Positions 1 through 8,400 of a DNA stretch of 17,061 bases are shown here, one piece after another; position 1 is the first letter of the stretch, and the number at the start of each line of letters is the position of its first letter. The DNA comes from Flavobacteriales bacterium UBA2619 (GTDB lineage: Bacteria; Bacteroidota; Bacteroidia; Flavobacteriales_D; Sanyastnellaceae): assembly GCA_002339135.1 (NCBI GenBank), contig DDJR01000016.1:2984-20044 (forward strand). Direction: 5' to 3'. The translations under genes were made by a program, and so were the position numbers. The notes under the pieces are model-generated. The model was not told where the DNA came from and ran no database searches. It saw nothing but the letters and a program-made list of their open reading frames with translations.

Positions 1-1179
1 ACGTGCGGCGTTTATTCCAGCCATCAATCCTTGGCATGCAGCCTCTTCGTAACCTGTGGTACCGTTAATTTGCCCTGCAAAATACAGGTTGTCAACCACT
101 GTTGTTTCTAAGCTGTGTTTAAGCTGAGTAGGAGGGAAGTAGTCGTATTCAACAGCGTATCCCGCTCTGAACATCTTTGCTTGCTCAAACCCAGGAATCA
201 ACTTCAGCGCAGCGTGTTGAACCTCTTCAGGCAGGCTTGTAGAAAAACCATTCAAATAAATTTCAATGGTATCTCTTCCTTCTGGTTCAACGAATAGCTG
301 GTGCCGGCTTTTGTCAGCAAATCGATCAATCTTGTCTTCAATACTCGGGCAGTAACGAGGCCCGAGACCTTGAATTCTACCATTAAACATTGGGGATCTG
401 TCGAACCCACTTCGAAGCATATCGTGGACCGCTTCATTTGTATATGCGATGTGACAAGGCAATTGCTCGCTTAAATCTTTGCGTCTTTTCAGAAAGGAGA
501 AGTGTGTTGGATCGATGTCCCCTGGTTGGACTTCCATCTTCGAGAAATCAAGACTTCTTCCATCGATTCGAGGTGGGGTTCCTGTTTTCATACGACCGCT
601 TTCAAACCCTAACTCAACCAATTGCTCAGTGATACCAGTCGAAGACCTTTCTCCAGCCCTGCCACCACCAAACTTCTTTTCCCCGATGTGCATCAGTCCA
701 TTTAAGAAGGTTCCATTCGTCAAAACAACAGCCTTGGCTCTTATTTCAGAACCCAGCGCGGTTTCGACCCCGACGCATTTGCCACCCTCTACAATGATTC
801 CCGTAACAGAGTCTTGCCAGAAGTCAAGCCCGTCAGTTTTTTCAAGCATGGAGCGCCAAGCTGAAGCAAAGTGGTATTTGTCGTTTTGTGTACGGGGGCT
901 CCACATAGCCGGCCCCTTAGATCGGTTGAGCATTCTAAATTGGATGGCGCTTTCATCACTAATCAACCCACTGTATCCTCCTAGAGCATCCACCTCACGT
1001 ACAATCTGACCCTTTGCGACACCTCCCATTGCAGGATTGCAAGACATGTTACCGATGACACCCATGTTCATTGTTACAAGCAATGTTTTTGCCCCGGTAT
1101 TTGCTGAAGCCGCCGCCGCCTCGTTTCCAGCGTGACCTGCACCAACAACAATCACATCGTACGTAGTATGAAATTTCAA
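1..1179 (-). CDS. mnmG: MnmG (GidA), tRNA uridine-34 5-carboxymethylaminomethyl enzyme, N-terminal part
   Basis: FAD-dependent enzyme that, with GTPase MnmE, installs the (carboxymethyl)aminomethyl group on U34 of certain tRNAs in the cytoplasm. The frame stays open from 1179 to the window edge and gives 393 residues; the family is usually about 620, so the C-terminal third is missing only because the window ends. Visible: the dinucleotide-binding stretch YDVIVVGAGHAGNEAA (residues 7-22), the family motif CNPAMGGVAKGQ, GRMKTGTPPRIDGR, and near the edge YFAGQINGTTGYEEA. The start is a TTG at 1179-1177: an in-frame stop (1191-1189, also the ybeY stop) lies upstream, there is no ATG between them, and TTG gives a normal N-terminus (MKFHTTYDV). 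It sits 9 bases after ybeY and is probably co-transcribed with it. Identity is very secure; the TTG start is inferred. Confidence 0.96.
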   Translation of the reverse strand, partial: MKFHTTYDVIVVGAGHAGNEAAAASANTGAKTLLVTMNMGVIGNMSCNPAMGGVAKGQIVREVDALGGYSGLISDESAIQFRMLNRSKGPAMWSPRTQNDKYHFASAWRSMLEKTDGLDFWQDSVTGIIVEGGKCVGVETALGSEIRAKAVVLTNGTFLNGLMHIGEKKFGGGRAGERSSTGITEQLVELGFESGRMKTGTPPRIDGRSLDFSKMEVQPGDIDPTHFSFLKRRKDLSEQLPCHIAYTNEAVHDMLRSGFDRSPMFNGRIQGLGPRYCPSIEDKIDRFADKSRHQLFVEPEGRDTIEIYLNGFSTSLPEEVQHAALKLIPGFEQAKMFRAGYAVEYDYFPPTQLKHSLETTVVDNLYFAGQINGTTGYEEAACQGLMAGINAAR

Positions 1180-1188
1180 GTTTGAATT

Positions 1189-1617
1189 TTATTTACAATG
1201 TTCCACGTGGAACATTTTTAAGGCCTCATCTTCCGCGGACCTCATTTTCTTTGCTTCCTCTTTTGTCTTGTCTTTAAGCCCCAACAAATGTAACACCCCA
1301 TGCACCATAACCCTATTAAGCTCCTGCTGTATTAGCACACCCTCTTGCTTTGCGTTTTCCTTAACCCGGTCATATGAAATCATCAAGTCCCCTCCAACAG
1401 CGATGTCATCAGTGTAGTCGAAAGTTATGATGTCGGTGTAGTAGTTGTGGTTTAGGTACTTTTTATTGATGTCTAGCAGGTACTCGTCCGAGCAAACAAC
1501 AATGCTTATTTCTCCCAACTTCTTTCCTTTTAACGAAATAATTTGGGACAACCAACGCCTTACAACCTTTCGGTTTTTGATTCTGCACGAAGCGTCTAAG
1601 TCGCTAAAATAGATCAC
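1189..1617 (-). CDS. ybeY: YbeY, rRNA maturation endoribonuclease
   Basis: Metal-dependent single-strand endoribonuclease used in 16S rRNA 3'-end maturation and ribosome quality control. The protein has 142 residues, normal for the family. The conserved TDIITFDY (61-68) and the metal-binding region HGVLHLLGLKD (106-116) are present. H106 and H110 match the first two zinc ligands; the third ligand, His in E. coli, aligns with D116, a substitution I recall as frequent in Bacteroidota YbeY, so it need not mean loss of activity. The last codons (M135-H140, MFHVEH) are encoded by a perfect palindrome listed separately as a parS-type site. The gene lies 18 bases after the RsbW-like gene and 9 before mnmG, in the same direction, which suggests one operon. 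Confidence 0.94.
   Translation of the reverse strand: MIYFSDLDASCRIKNRKVVRRWLSQIISLKGKKLGEISIVVCSDEYLLDINKKYLNHNYYTDIITFDYTDDIAVGGDLMISYDRVKENAKQEGVLIQQELNRVMVHGVLHLLGLKDKTKEEAKKMRSAEDEALKMFHVEHCK
1197..1216. promoter_or_regulatory. parS: parS-type ParB-binding palindrome inside the 3' end of ybeY
   Basis: The 16-base core TGTTCCACGTGGAACA occupies 1199-1214 and is a perfect inverted repeat; two more symmetric bases on each side make 20. This core fits the widely conserved chromosomal parS consensus bound by ParB, a CTP-dependent clamp that loads at parS and spreads to organise origin segregation with ParA and SMC. Read in the ybeY frame it encodes MFHVEH, so it is both coding sequence and candidate centromere. 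It lies 18 bases upstream of the mnmG (gidA) start; in many bacteria gidA and parS are near the replication origin. No parA or parB gene is in the window and I saw no second copy by eye. Binding is inferred from sequence alone. Confidence 0.82.
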
Positions 1618-1635
1618 AGCTTATCGGTTGTGGGT

Positions 1636-2049
1636 TTATCTAAGAACCCCAGTAAACGTAATTTCAACAGTCCGCCCATCATCTTCGAACGTGCACTCGT
1701 CAGCAAGGCTTCGCATCAGAAAGACACCTCTACCATTAGGGCGCTCTAAGTTTTCAGGAGATGTTGGGTCTGGGACGTTCTCATAATCAAACCCAGCACC
1801 TTCATCAGAGATTCTAAAAAACAAATCTTTCCCTCTTTTTTCATACCCTACAGAAACCAGCTTGCTTGTATCAAGTTTGTTTCCATGAACAATGGCGTTG
1901 TTGACGCCCTCAGTCATTGCAATTAAGATGTCCCCGTAATGCTCCTCGATAACACGGTGGTTTTCGCACATCTCATCAATGAGGCGCTCAACGATCGCTA
2001 TATTTTCAGGCTTTGATTGGAAGCTTAGCTCTTGCATAGTTGATGACAT
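1636..2049 (-). CDS. RsbW-like ATP-binding protein (HATPase_c_2, anti-sigma-factor kinase family)
   Basis: A small cytoplasmic GHKL-fold ATPase of the RsbW/SpoIIAB type: 137 residues, the single ATPase domain only. The N box is TEGVNNAIVHGN (46-57, with E47 and N51), the G1 box is DEGAGFD (82-88), and the glycine-rich lid is GRGVFLMRSL (106-115). Classical members phosphorylate an anti-sigma-factor antagonist (STAS protein) and sequester a sigma factor, but neither a STAS gene nor a sigma-factor gene is nearby, so the partner and role are open. It lies 15 bases after the DUF4175 gene and 18 before ybeY on the same strand. The start is the ATG at 2049; an internal ATG four codons later is possible. 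Family assignment is confident; calling it an anti-sigma factor would be inference. Confidence 0.88.
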   Translation of the reverse strand: MSSTMQELSFQSKPENIAIVERLIDEMCENHRVIEEHYGDILIAMTEGVNNAIVHGNKLDTSKLVSVGYEKRGKDLFFRISDEGAGFDYENVPDPTSPENLERPNGRGVFLMRSLADECTFEDDGRTVEITFTGVLR

Positions 2050-2064
2050 AACATTAAAAACAAA

Positions 2065-5000
2065 TTACTCGACGTCTAAAGTATTAAAATAATCGTTCAC
2101 TTTATCTCTGTAATAAGGAACTAAATCAGCAGGCACTGTTCGTAACAATTCTAACTCATTGGCCTTATTACGCAGATAATCAATTACTTGTGGTGAATCG
2201 GGGTGCAAATTTTGGTTACCTACTCTTGATTTTCTCTCATTTTTCTCTCCCCTAATTCTATCCGCCTCTTCAGCATCGAGCAGTCTCGACAAGATATCTC
2301 GCTGTCTTTCAAGAGTTACAATGTCTACGTTTCTATTGATTAGGTCACGTTCAAGTTCTTCCATCTCCTCGGCAATTTTCTTCATTTCATTGCCTTCACC
2401 AGACCCGTCTTCATTTAAATCCTTCGCCCTTTGTTTTGCCATTTCTCTTAAAGCGGCTTGTTGAGCGGCCATCTCCGCAAGTTGCTTGCTCATTCCACCG
2501 CCCTTTTTTCCAGACTCCCCCTTGTTGGCATTTTCACCCATTTGTTTTTTCATTTTCTCTAGCTTTTTTCCTAAAGCTTCCTGCATTTTTTTCATATCTC
2601 CAGCTTTGGGAGAGGGTTTAGAACCTGAACCACCAGGCTTGTTGCAATTTCCAGACCCAGGGTTTTTGCACTCCTGTTTGTTTTGCATCTGTTTAAGCGC
2701 CTCATCCAGAAGCAACGCAAGGTTGTTGAACGATGTCATGACGTATTGTTGATTCATAACAATGTCACTTGTTTGACGGTCGGTAAAACCAAGCAAAGCC
2801 TTGTCCATGTGGTGATTTACAAGTCCTATTTCACGGTTAACGGCACTGGCCAATTGACTCACCCTCAACGACAGTTCAAACAAAGAATCAGCCACCATTT
2901 TAGATCCATCTTTTAAGAAACGCTGAGTTTTACCGTGCGCAACGTATCTCGGGTCCTGTGATTCCGTAACGCTCAAGTCAGCCATCAGCGCCTCCTCATC
3001 AAAAGACAGCGTGATGATGTTTTCCAGCAGCGCCCTTAGTGCCTCCATGTCTTCTTCCGCGCTTTCCTCCTCAGACTGCATTTGCATGCTTTCCATTTGT
3101 TGCGCAAGATCCTTCATTTTCTCAGCAGCGCTCTTCTGCTTTTCAGCCGCCTTTTTTTCTTTGCCCTTCTCTAAATCCTCAGAGCTTTCCTTCTGCTCTT
3201 CAGAAATTGACTTTTCCTGCTCTTCACTGTTGAGCATCGGATTGGGGTTTTCCAGTTTTTCGTTGTCTTTTTCTAACGTGTTAATTTTTTCCTTTAAAGC
3301 ATCAAAGGATTTATTCAGATCGTCTTGTTCTTTTTTCAATTGTTCACTAGAAGCCTCTTCTGCCTCCGTCTTTTTTGCCAAATCTTCTTGCTTCTCGGCC
3401 AGTTTTTTTAACTCATCGACAAGCTCTTCCATGTTAACCTCCCACTCGAGTTGCTTGAACTGCTCTAAAGCCCTGTCTAGCTCTTTCTCTAAAGCATCTT
3501 GGCTGACATCCATTTTATCGAGCTGCTCTTGCAGCTCGTCAGGATCCATGTCTTCCATAAGCTCCTGCATTTTATCATAGAGCTCTTTAAGCTCTTCAGA
3601 CATCACATCATTCATGATTTTCTGAAGCGCCTCTTGTTTCTCCATGATCCTTTCGTTCTGAGGAGAAAATTCATTAAGTCGCTCGTTTTTTACTTCGTTA
3701 GCTTTCTTAACTTCTTCGAGGTTGTTTTTTAACTCAGCTTGCTTTTCGAGCAACTCCTCAAGGGCTTTTTTATCTTGCCAATCCATCTCCCGCTCTTCTC
3801 TCAATCTTTCTTTAAAGGATTCCATTTCCCTTCTCAACTCCTCTGCTTGCTCAACAGCTTCTTCAATATTTGAAGCAATTTCTTCATCAGAATCGTCACG
3901 TTCCGCTAACAACTCTTGCTTAGATGGAGCAGAGAAAACCCTTGTAGTCGTTTTTGTAGACTTGGCACCATTGACACCGTCATTGTCCCACACCTCCATC
4001 CAATATTCAATTGCCTCTCCAGCTTTTAGTTCACGATCTTGCATGTCCCAAACAAAAAATACGTTGTCACTTTTCCCCCTAGGCCGATCCAGTCTTGTGT
4101 AGTCAATGTTTTTTTCACCAACCTTCCTGACCGCAAAAGAAAGCTTGGAAAAACCGTAATCATCCCCAACACTGCCAGCGAAGTATTTGATTTTTCTAGA
4201 CACGCTATCTTCAGTCTCTAAAATTTTAATTGTGGGTCTTCTGTCAGCGACAACTCGGATTGAAAACCTCATAGAATCAACGGCTCCCAAATCATCGTTT
4301 TCTGGAATCAACCAATAAGGAACCGTGCTTGCAGCTCTCCAGGAAGCAGCATACACATTTCCGGTAATGTTGAGAGGGGCGATTAATGAATCGCCAATCC
4401 TCATTCTTAAACGGTCTGTATCCTTTACGCGAAATTCCCAGTTGATGGAAGATCCTTCAGCAACAATGAGGTCTCCGTTGTTGTATTGAGTTGATGTATC
4501 AAGACCGGTATAAGATGGAGGACTTGTGGAAAGGGTGAATTCTTTCACAAGCGGAATGGGCAACGCAAGAAGTGTGTAAACGGGAGAATCCCAGCCGTTT
4601 GCGGAACATGTAAAATCCGTGTTTACTCTGAGAGAAGAAAAGGTGTAGCGAAACATATCACCCGTCAAACGCTCCATTCGGTATCTGTTGCCACCCTCCT
4701 CAAGGAAAACGGTAGACGGAACAGAAGACCCCAACACTTTTACAATAAAATTGAACTGCTCGCCTTTAGGCGCTTTCAAAGGCACGGAAACAACCTCATA
4801 TCTAAACGGAGCAGGCGCTTCAAATGACGTCCTGTGGTTGATGAGTCTTTCTGTAGATTCAGAAACCAACAGAGGTCTCCAAATTAGAATTGCAACGAGA
4901 ACGACAATGGGGCCAAGAGCTATCTTCAGGTACTTTAGGTTTTCACGAAGGTCAATTGCCTTCGTGAAAGCGATGGGACTGAGTTCAGATATTTTCTGAT

Positions 5001-5415
5001 CAACACTTGCGATTAACAAATCATTGTTGCCAGAATCCTTGTTGCCAGAATCCTTGTTGGAATTCATTTGGCTTGAAAGCTGAAGCGTATTTAACAGCTT
5101 GTCCCTAACCTCCGGAAAGTGATCTCCAACGATGCGGCTTGCATCCTCATGGCTAATCACCCCGCCCAATCGAAACAACTTGAGAAGCGGCACAATCACC
5201 ATAAACAATAAAACGCTCGCCACCAGAAGCGCAAACCCCCAGAATAAAAAGGTACGCGTAAGAATTCCAAACCGCCCAAAAGACTCTACTCCGGTCAGGA
5301 GTAAAAACCCTACGGTTACAACGCCAGCGGCAAGAATAGAGCCTCGCAATGCTTGATTGCGATAATACTTCCGGATAAAAGCATCCAGTTTTTCTATGAG
5401 TGAATTGTAGACCAT
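2065..5415 (-). CDS. DUF4175 family membrane protein with long coiled-coil region
   Basis: Large envelope protein of 1116 residues and unknown biochemical role; length, layout and gene neighbours match the DUF4175 family of Bacteroidota. Hydrophobic segments at about 25-42, 54-77 and 162-179 look like three membrane spans. Residues about 185-495 resemble beta-rich, Ig-like extracytoplasmic sequence. From about 500 to 790 the protein is extremely rich in Glu, Lys, Gln and Leu and should form long coiled coils. A low-complexity Gly/Pro/Ser/Lys stretch (near GSGNCNKPGG) and another charged helical region follow before the C-terminus. There is no recognisable catalytic motif. A five-residue unit, NKDSG, is tandemly duplicated at 120-129, between spans two and three. 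It is first in the apparent operon leading to ybeY and mnmG. I infer an envelope scaffold; the function is unknown. Confidence 0.9.
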   Translation of the reverse strand: MVYNSLIEKLDAFIRKYYRNQALRGSILAAGVVTVGFLLLTGVESFGRFGILTRTFLFWGFALLVASVLLFMVIVPLLKLFRLGGVISHEDASRIVGDHFPEVRDKLLNTLQLSSQMNSNKDSGNKDSGNNDLLIASVDQKISELSPIAFTKAIDLRENLKYLKIALGPIVVLVAILIWRPLLVSESTERLINHRTSFEAPAPFRYEVVSVPLKAPKGEQFNFIVKVLGSSVPSTVFLEEGGNRYRMERLTGDMFRYTFSSLRVNTDFTCSANGWDSPVYTLLALPIPLVKEFTLSTSPPSYTGLDTSTQYNNGDLIVAEGSSINWEFRVKDTDRLRMRIGDSLIAPLNITGNVYAASWRAASTVPYWLIPENDDLGAVDSMRFSIRVVADRRPTIKILETEDSVSRKIKYFAGSVGDDYGFSKLSFAVRKVGEKNIDYTRLDRPRGKSDNVFFVWDMQDRELKAGEAIEYWMEVWDNDGVNGAKSTKTTTRVFSAPSKQELLAERDDSDEEIASNIEEAVEQAEELRREMESFKERLREEREMDWQDKKALEELLEKQAELKNNLEEVKKANEVKNERLNEFSPQNERIMEKQEALQKIMNDVMSEELKELYDKMQELMEDMDPDELQEQLDKMDVSQDALEKELDRALEQFKQLEWEVNMEELVDELKKLAEKQEDLAKKTEAEEASSEQLKKEQDDLNKSFDALKEKINTLEKDNEKLENPNPMLNSEEQEKSISEEQKESSEDLEKGKEKKAAEKQKSAAEKMKDLAQQMESMQMQSEEESAEEDMEALRALLENIITLSFDEEALMADLSVTESQDPRYVAHGKTQRFLKDGSKMVADSLFELSLRVSQLASAVNREIGLVNHHMDKALLGFTDRQTSDIVMNQQYVMTSFNNLALLLDEALKQMQNKQECKNPGSGNCNKPGGSGSKPSPKAGDMKKMQEALGKKLEKMKKQMGENANKGESGKKGGGMSKQLAEMAAQQAALREMAKQRAKDLNEDGSGEGNEMKKIAEEMEELERDLINRNVDIVTLERQRDILSRLLDAEEADRIRGEKNERKSRVGNQNLHPDSPQVIDYLRNKANELELLRTVPADLVPYYRDKVNDYFNTLDVE
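5024..5060. repeat. Tandem 15-base repeat in the DUF4175 gene (2 full copies plus a partial)
   Basis: The unit TTGTTGCCAGAATCC occurs at 5024-5038 and identically at 5039-5053, followed by TTGTTG from a third copy. On the coding strand it encodes NKDSG twice and then NND, in a hydrophilic loop between predicted membrane spans two and three. Fifteen bases keeps the frame, so copy-number change by slippage would vary loop length without breaking the gene. Confidence 0.85.
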
Positions 5416-5426
5416 ATTAAGACCCT

Positions 5427-5442
5427 TAAAGATACGTATCTT
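5427..5442. promoter_or_regulatory. Candidate divergent promoter region with a 14-base palindrome
   Basis: The 62 bases between the divergent start codons (5415 and 5478) contain the perfect palindrome AAGATACGTATCTT (5429-5442). Read leftward it gives TATCTTTA (5434-5427), seven of eight matches to the Bacteroidota -7 element TAnnTTTG, 11 bases before the DUF4175 start. Read rightward it gives TATCTTAC (5437-5444), a weaker six-of-eight match. No well-spaced -33 TTG was found. It could be two overlapping -7 boxes or an operator; this is tentative. Confidence 0.35.
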
Positions 5443-5477
5443 ACGCCTCCATTTGCGACCAACTAAGAATTTCAGAT

Positions 5478-8400
5478 ATGCGACCGACTTGTATTTATTT
5501 ATTAGCTGTGATTACAGCGAGTTCAATTTTTTCTATCAATGCCCAAGGTGTTGTAATTAACGAGGTTGATGTTATCGCAACAGAAGACAACTCTCAGTTT
5601 ATTGAACTTTACGGCGCCCCCAATTCGGGTCTTGAAGGACTTACAATTGCGCTTGTAACCTCAAGCTGGCTTGGAGGCGGAGCATACGGAGTTGAGGTTT
5701 ATTCTGCGATTTCTCTTGATGGAATGCAGCTTGATTCAGACGGGTTTCTGACAATTACCCCGGAATTAAACACAGCTGTTGGAGCAGTTGCTCTTTACGA
5801 CGCAGACCTTTCAGTTGTGATCGAAGGGGAGGCCCCCCCACAAGAAGACGTTATTGACGCTTTGGTGTATGGTAACCTAGGGCCCTCTCACCCACAAGTG
5901 TCAGGAATATTGCAAGCCTTGGTTCCGCCTGGAACAGGTCTTTTGTATGAAGGAGAGGAAGGAAATGCACAAATGCACTCCATGTCGAGACTTCCTGATG
6001 GAGGCGCTCCGTTTGATTTAAACACATATGCTCTTCAGCCGGCATCTCAAGGAACCACGAATGTTCTTGCATGTGCTGGAGGATATTTAGAAATTACAAA
6101 TGTTGCAAACGACACCCTGTGTTCAGATCAAGGGCCAGCCATTGCTACATTCAATCACATGACAGATGCTCCTACTGCATCTCTCACTCTTTTTATCGTT
6201 GACCAAGTAGATGGAAACATCTTGGCATCAGCATCAGGGTCCGCGATCAACTTTGAAGGTTTGGGCGACGGGTTACTTGAGGTGTTTGCCGTTTCTCACG
6301 ATACGCCATTGGACCCCATGTATACAGGTGTGGGATTGCCGATTTCAGGAGTGACTTCTTCGGGATGTTTTTCTCTGAGCGAGCAGCCATACATCATCTT
6401 TGTTGAAACATGTGAGATGCCAGCTTGTGATGGAGGCGAGATGTTAGACGCAAGTGGTTCGGAAGAGGTGCTGGCGTGCTTAACACCTGATGGTACCATC
6501 GTTGCTTTCGGGTATTATTCCGAGGCGGTAGAAGATGACTTTTTGTTTGCCATTTGTACAGACGAGGACACGATCATCACCACCATTGACGTGCCGTTTT
6601 ATGACTTTACAAATTTGGGAGTCAACGATTACCACGTATGGGGAATTAGTACACAGGGAGAAATCGATCTTGAAACAATAGCGCCCGGAACTTTCGTGGG
6701 TGGAGCGACAGCTTTAGAGTGCGACAGCACAGGATCCTCTGCGTTGCTTGTTTCGATTTTAGAGTGTGGGGAAGCAGGCCTCTGTGACGACCTGATTATC
6801 TCAGAGTACATAGAGGGAGATAGCCACAACAAAGCCATTGAGCTGTTCAACCCATCCAACGAAGCAATAGACCTTGCTCCTTATACAATGGAACTGTATA
6901 ACAATGGAGCGACGGATCCGAACCAGGAATTAAACTTGTCCGGCTTGATCCTTCCCGGCGGAACTTATGTCATCGGAAACTCACAAGCGACTCCGTCTCT
7001 CCAAAACACAAGCGATGTAACGTCTCAAATTACGTGGTACAACGGAAATGACGCCTTGGTCCTAAGCCACAACGGTGAAGCAATTGATATTATGGGGGTT
7101 GTAGGACAATTTACAGACGACGCCTGGACAGTTTCTTCAGGAGGCGCCATGGCTGAACACACCTTGGTGAGAAAACCCAATGTTGGTCACGGAACCACCG
7201 ACTGGGAAGAAAGCCAAACCCAATGGGATTCTTACCCGCAAGACACCTTTGACTTTCTAGGCTCACATCAAGTTACATGTGGAGGACTTGGCACGATGGC
7301 TGTAGGGTTTGATGCTCCAGAATTGTATGTCAACGAAGGGGGAGGAGTGACGGTTTCTATTTCTCCGACCTACCCAATTGAAGACATTGAAATTGAATTA
7401 AACATTGTTGGAGGAGATGCGGTTTCTGGAATTGATTTCCCAGACGTGTTTCCGCTAAGCTTTAACTTTGAAATGGGACTTTTAAATTCTCAATCGTTCA
7501 ACTTTACAGCGATTGATGAAGAGGACCCTGAGCTTCAAGAAGACGTTCTTATGGCGCTAAGCGTCACCTCTGGAGGCGCTACACTTGGGATAGACACGTT
7601 GGTGATTCACATTTTACCTTCAGACCTAGAGTATCCCGTGTATGAAATCAACCAGGTCAGAGGAACAAGTCCACAGGGGATTCTTGACAGCATAGGCGTA
7701 GCATGCGAGCTTAGGGGAATCGTTCACGGTTGGAATGACTACCCTTCCGGCCTACAGTTCACCCTCATTGACCCCACAAATGGAATCAATGTTTTCAGCC
7801 CCATCAGTGATTTTGGATACAGCGTTGTTGAAGGCGACAGCGTTCGAGTCAGAGGTGTCGTGGATCAATACTTGGGTTTGGCCCAAATCAGAATAGACAC
7901 CCTTCTTTTTGAAGGATCAGGCTTCCCCTCAGACGCGCCTCAGTTTGTCTTTGAAATGGATGAGGAGACAGAGTCTAGAATTGTGACACTGAAGTGCACT
8001 GAGCTCGTTGATTTGGATGACTGGACGAACACCACACCAGGGTTTGACGTCCGACTTGCTTTCGGCGCCCAGGAGCTTACTATGAGAATAGACGCGAACA
8101 CAGACTTGTTTGGCACACCCGCTCCTGTTGGTGTTTTTGGAGTTACTGGAATTGGAGGACAGCGCGACCCGAGTGCTCCTTTTGTAGATGGATACACGAT
8201 TACCCCGCGCGCTCAATCAGACCTCACCTCACCGGTCAACGCAGACTTTATCGTTAACTCACCTTGGGACGGAAGCTTCGGATCGGTTGAAATTTTCAAC
8301 CTCAGCACAGGAGCGGAAAGCTACTTGTGGAGCATGGGAGACGGGACGACTTACAATGAGACAACTCCTCTACACAGCTATAACGAAGCAGGAACATTTA

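Noticed and set aside
479..1009. Open reading frame of 176 codons on the plus strand
   Set aside because: It is antisense to mnmG, whose minus-strand frame shows continuous family motifs; the plus-strand product has no recognisable features.
3011..3580. Serine- and cysteine-rich plus-strand frame of 189 codons
   Set aside because: It is the antisense image of the Glu/Lys/Leu-rich coiled-coil codons of the DUF4175 gene (GAA, GAG and AAG read backward as Ser, Leu and Phe codons), a compositional artefact.
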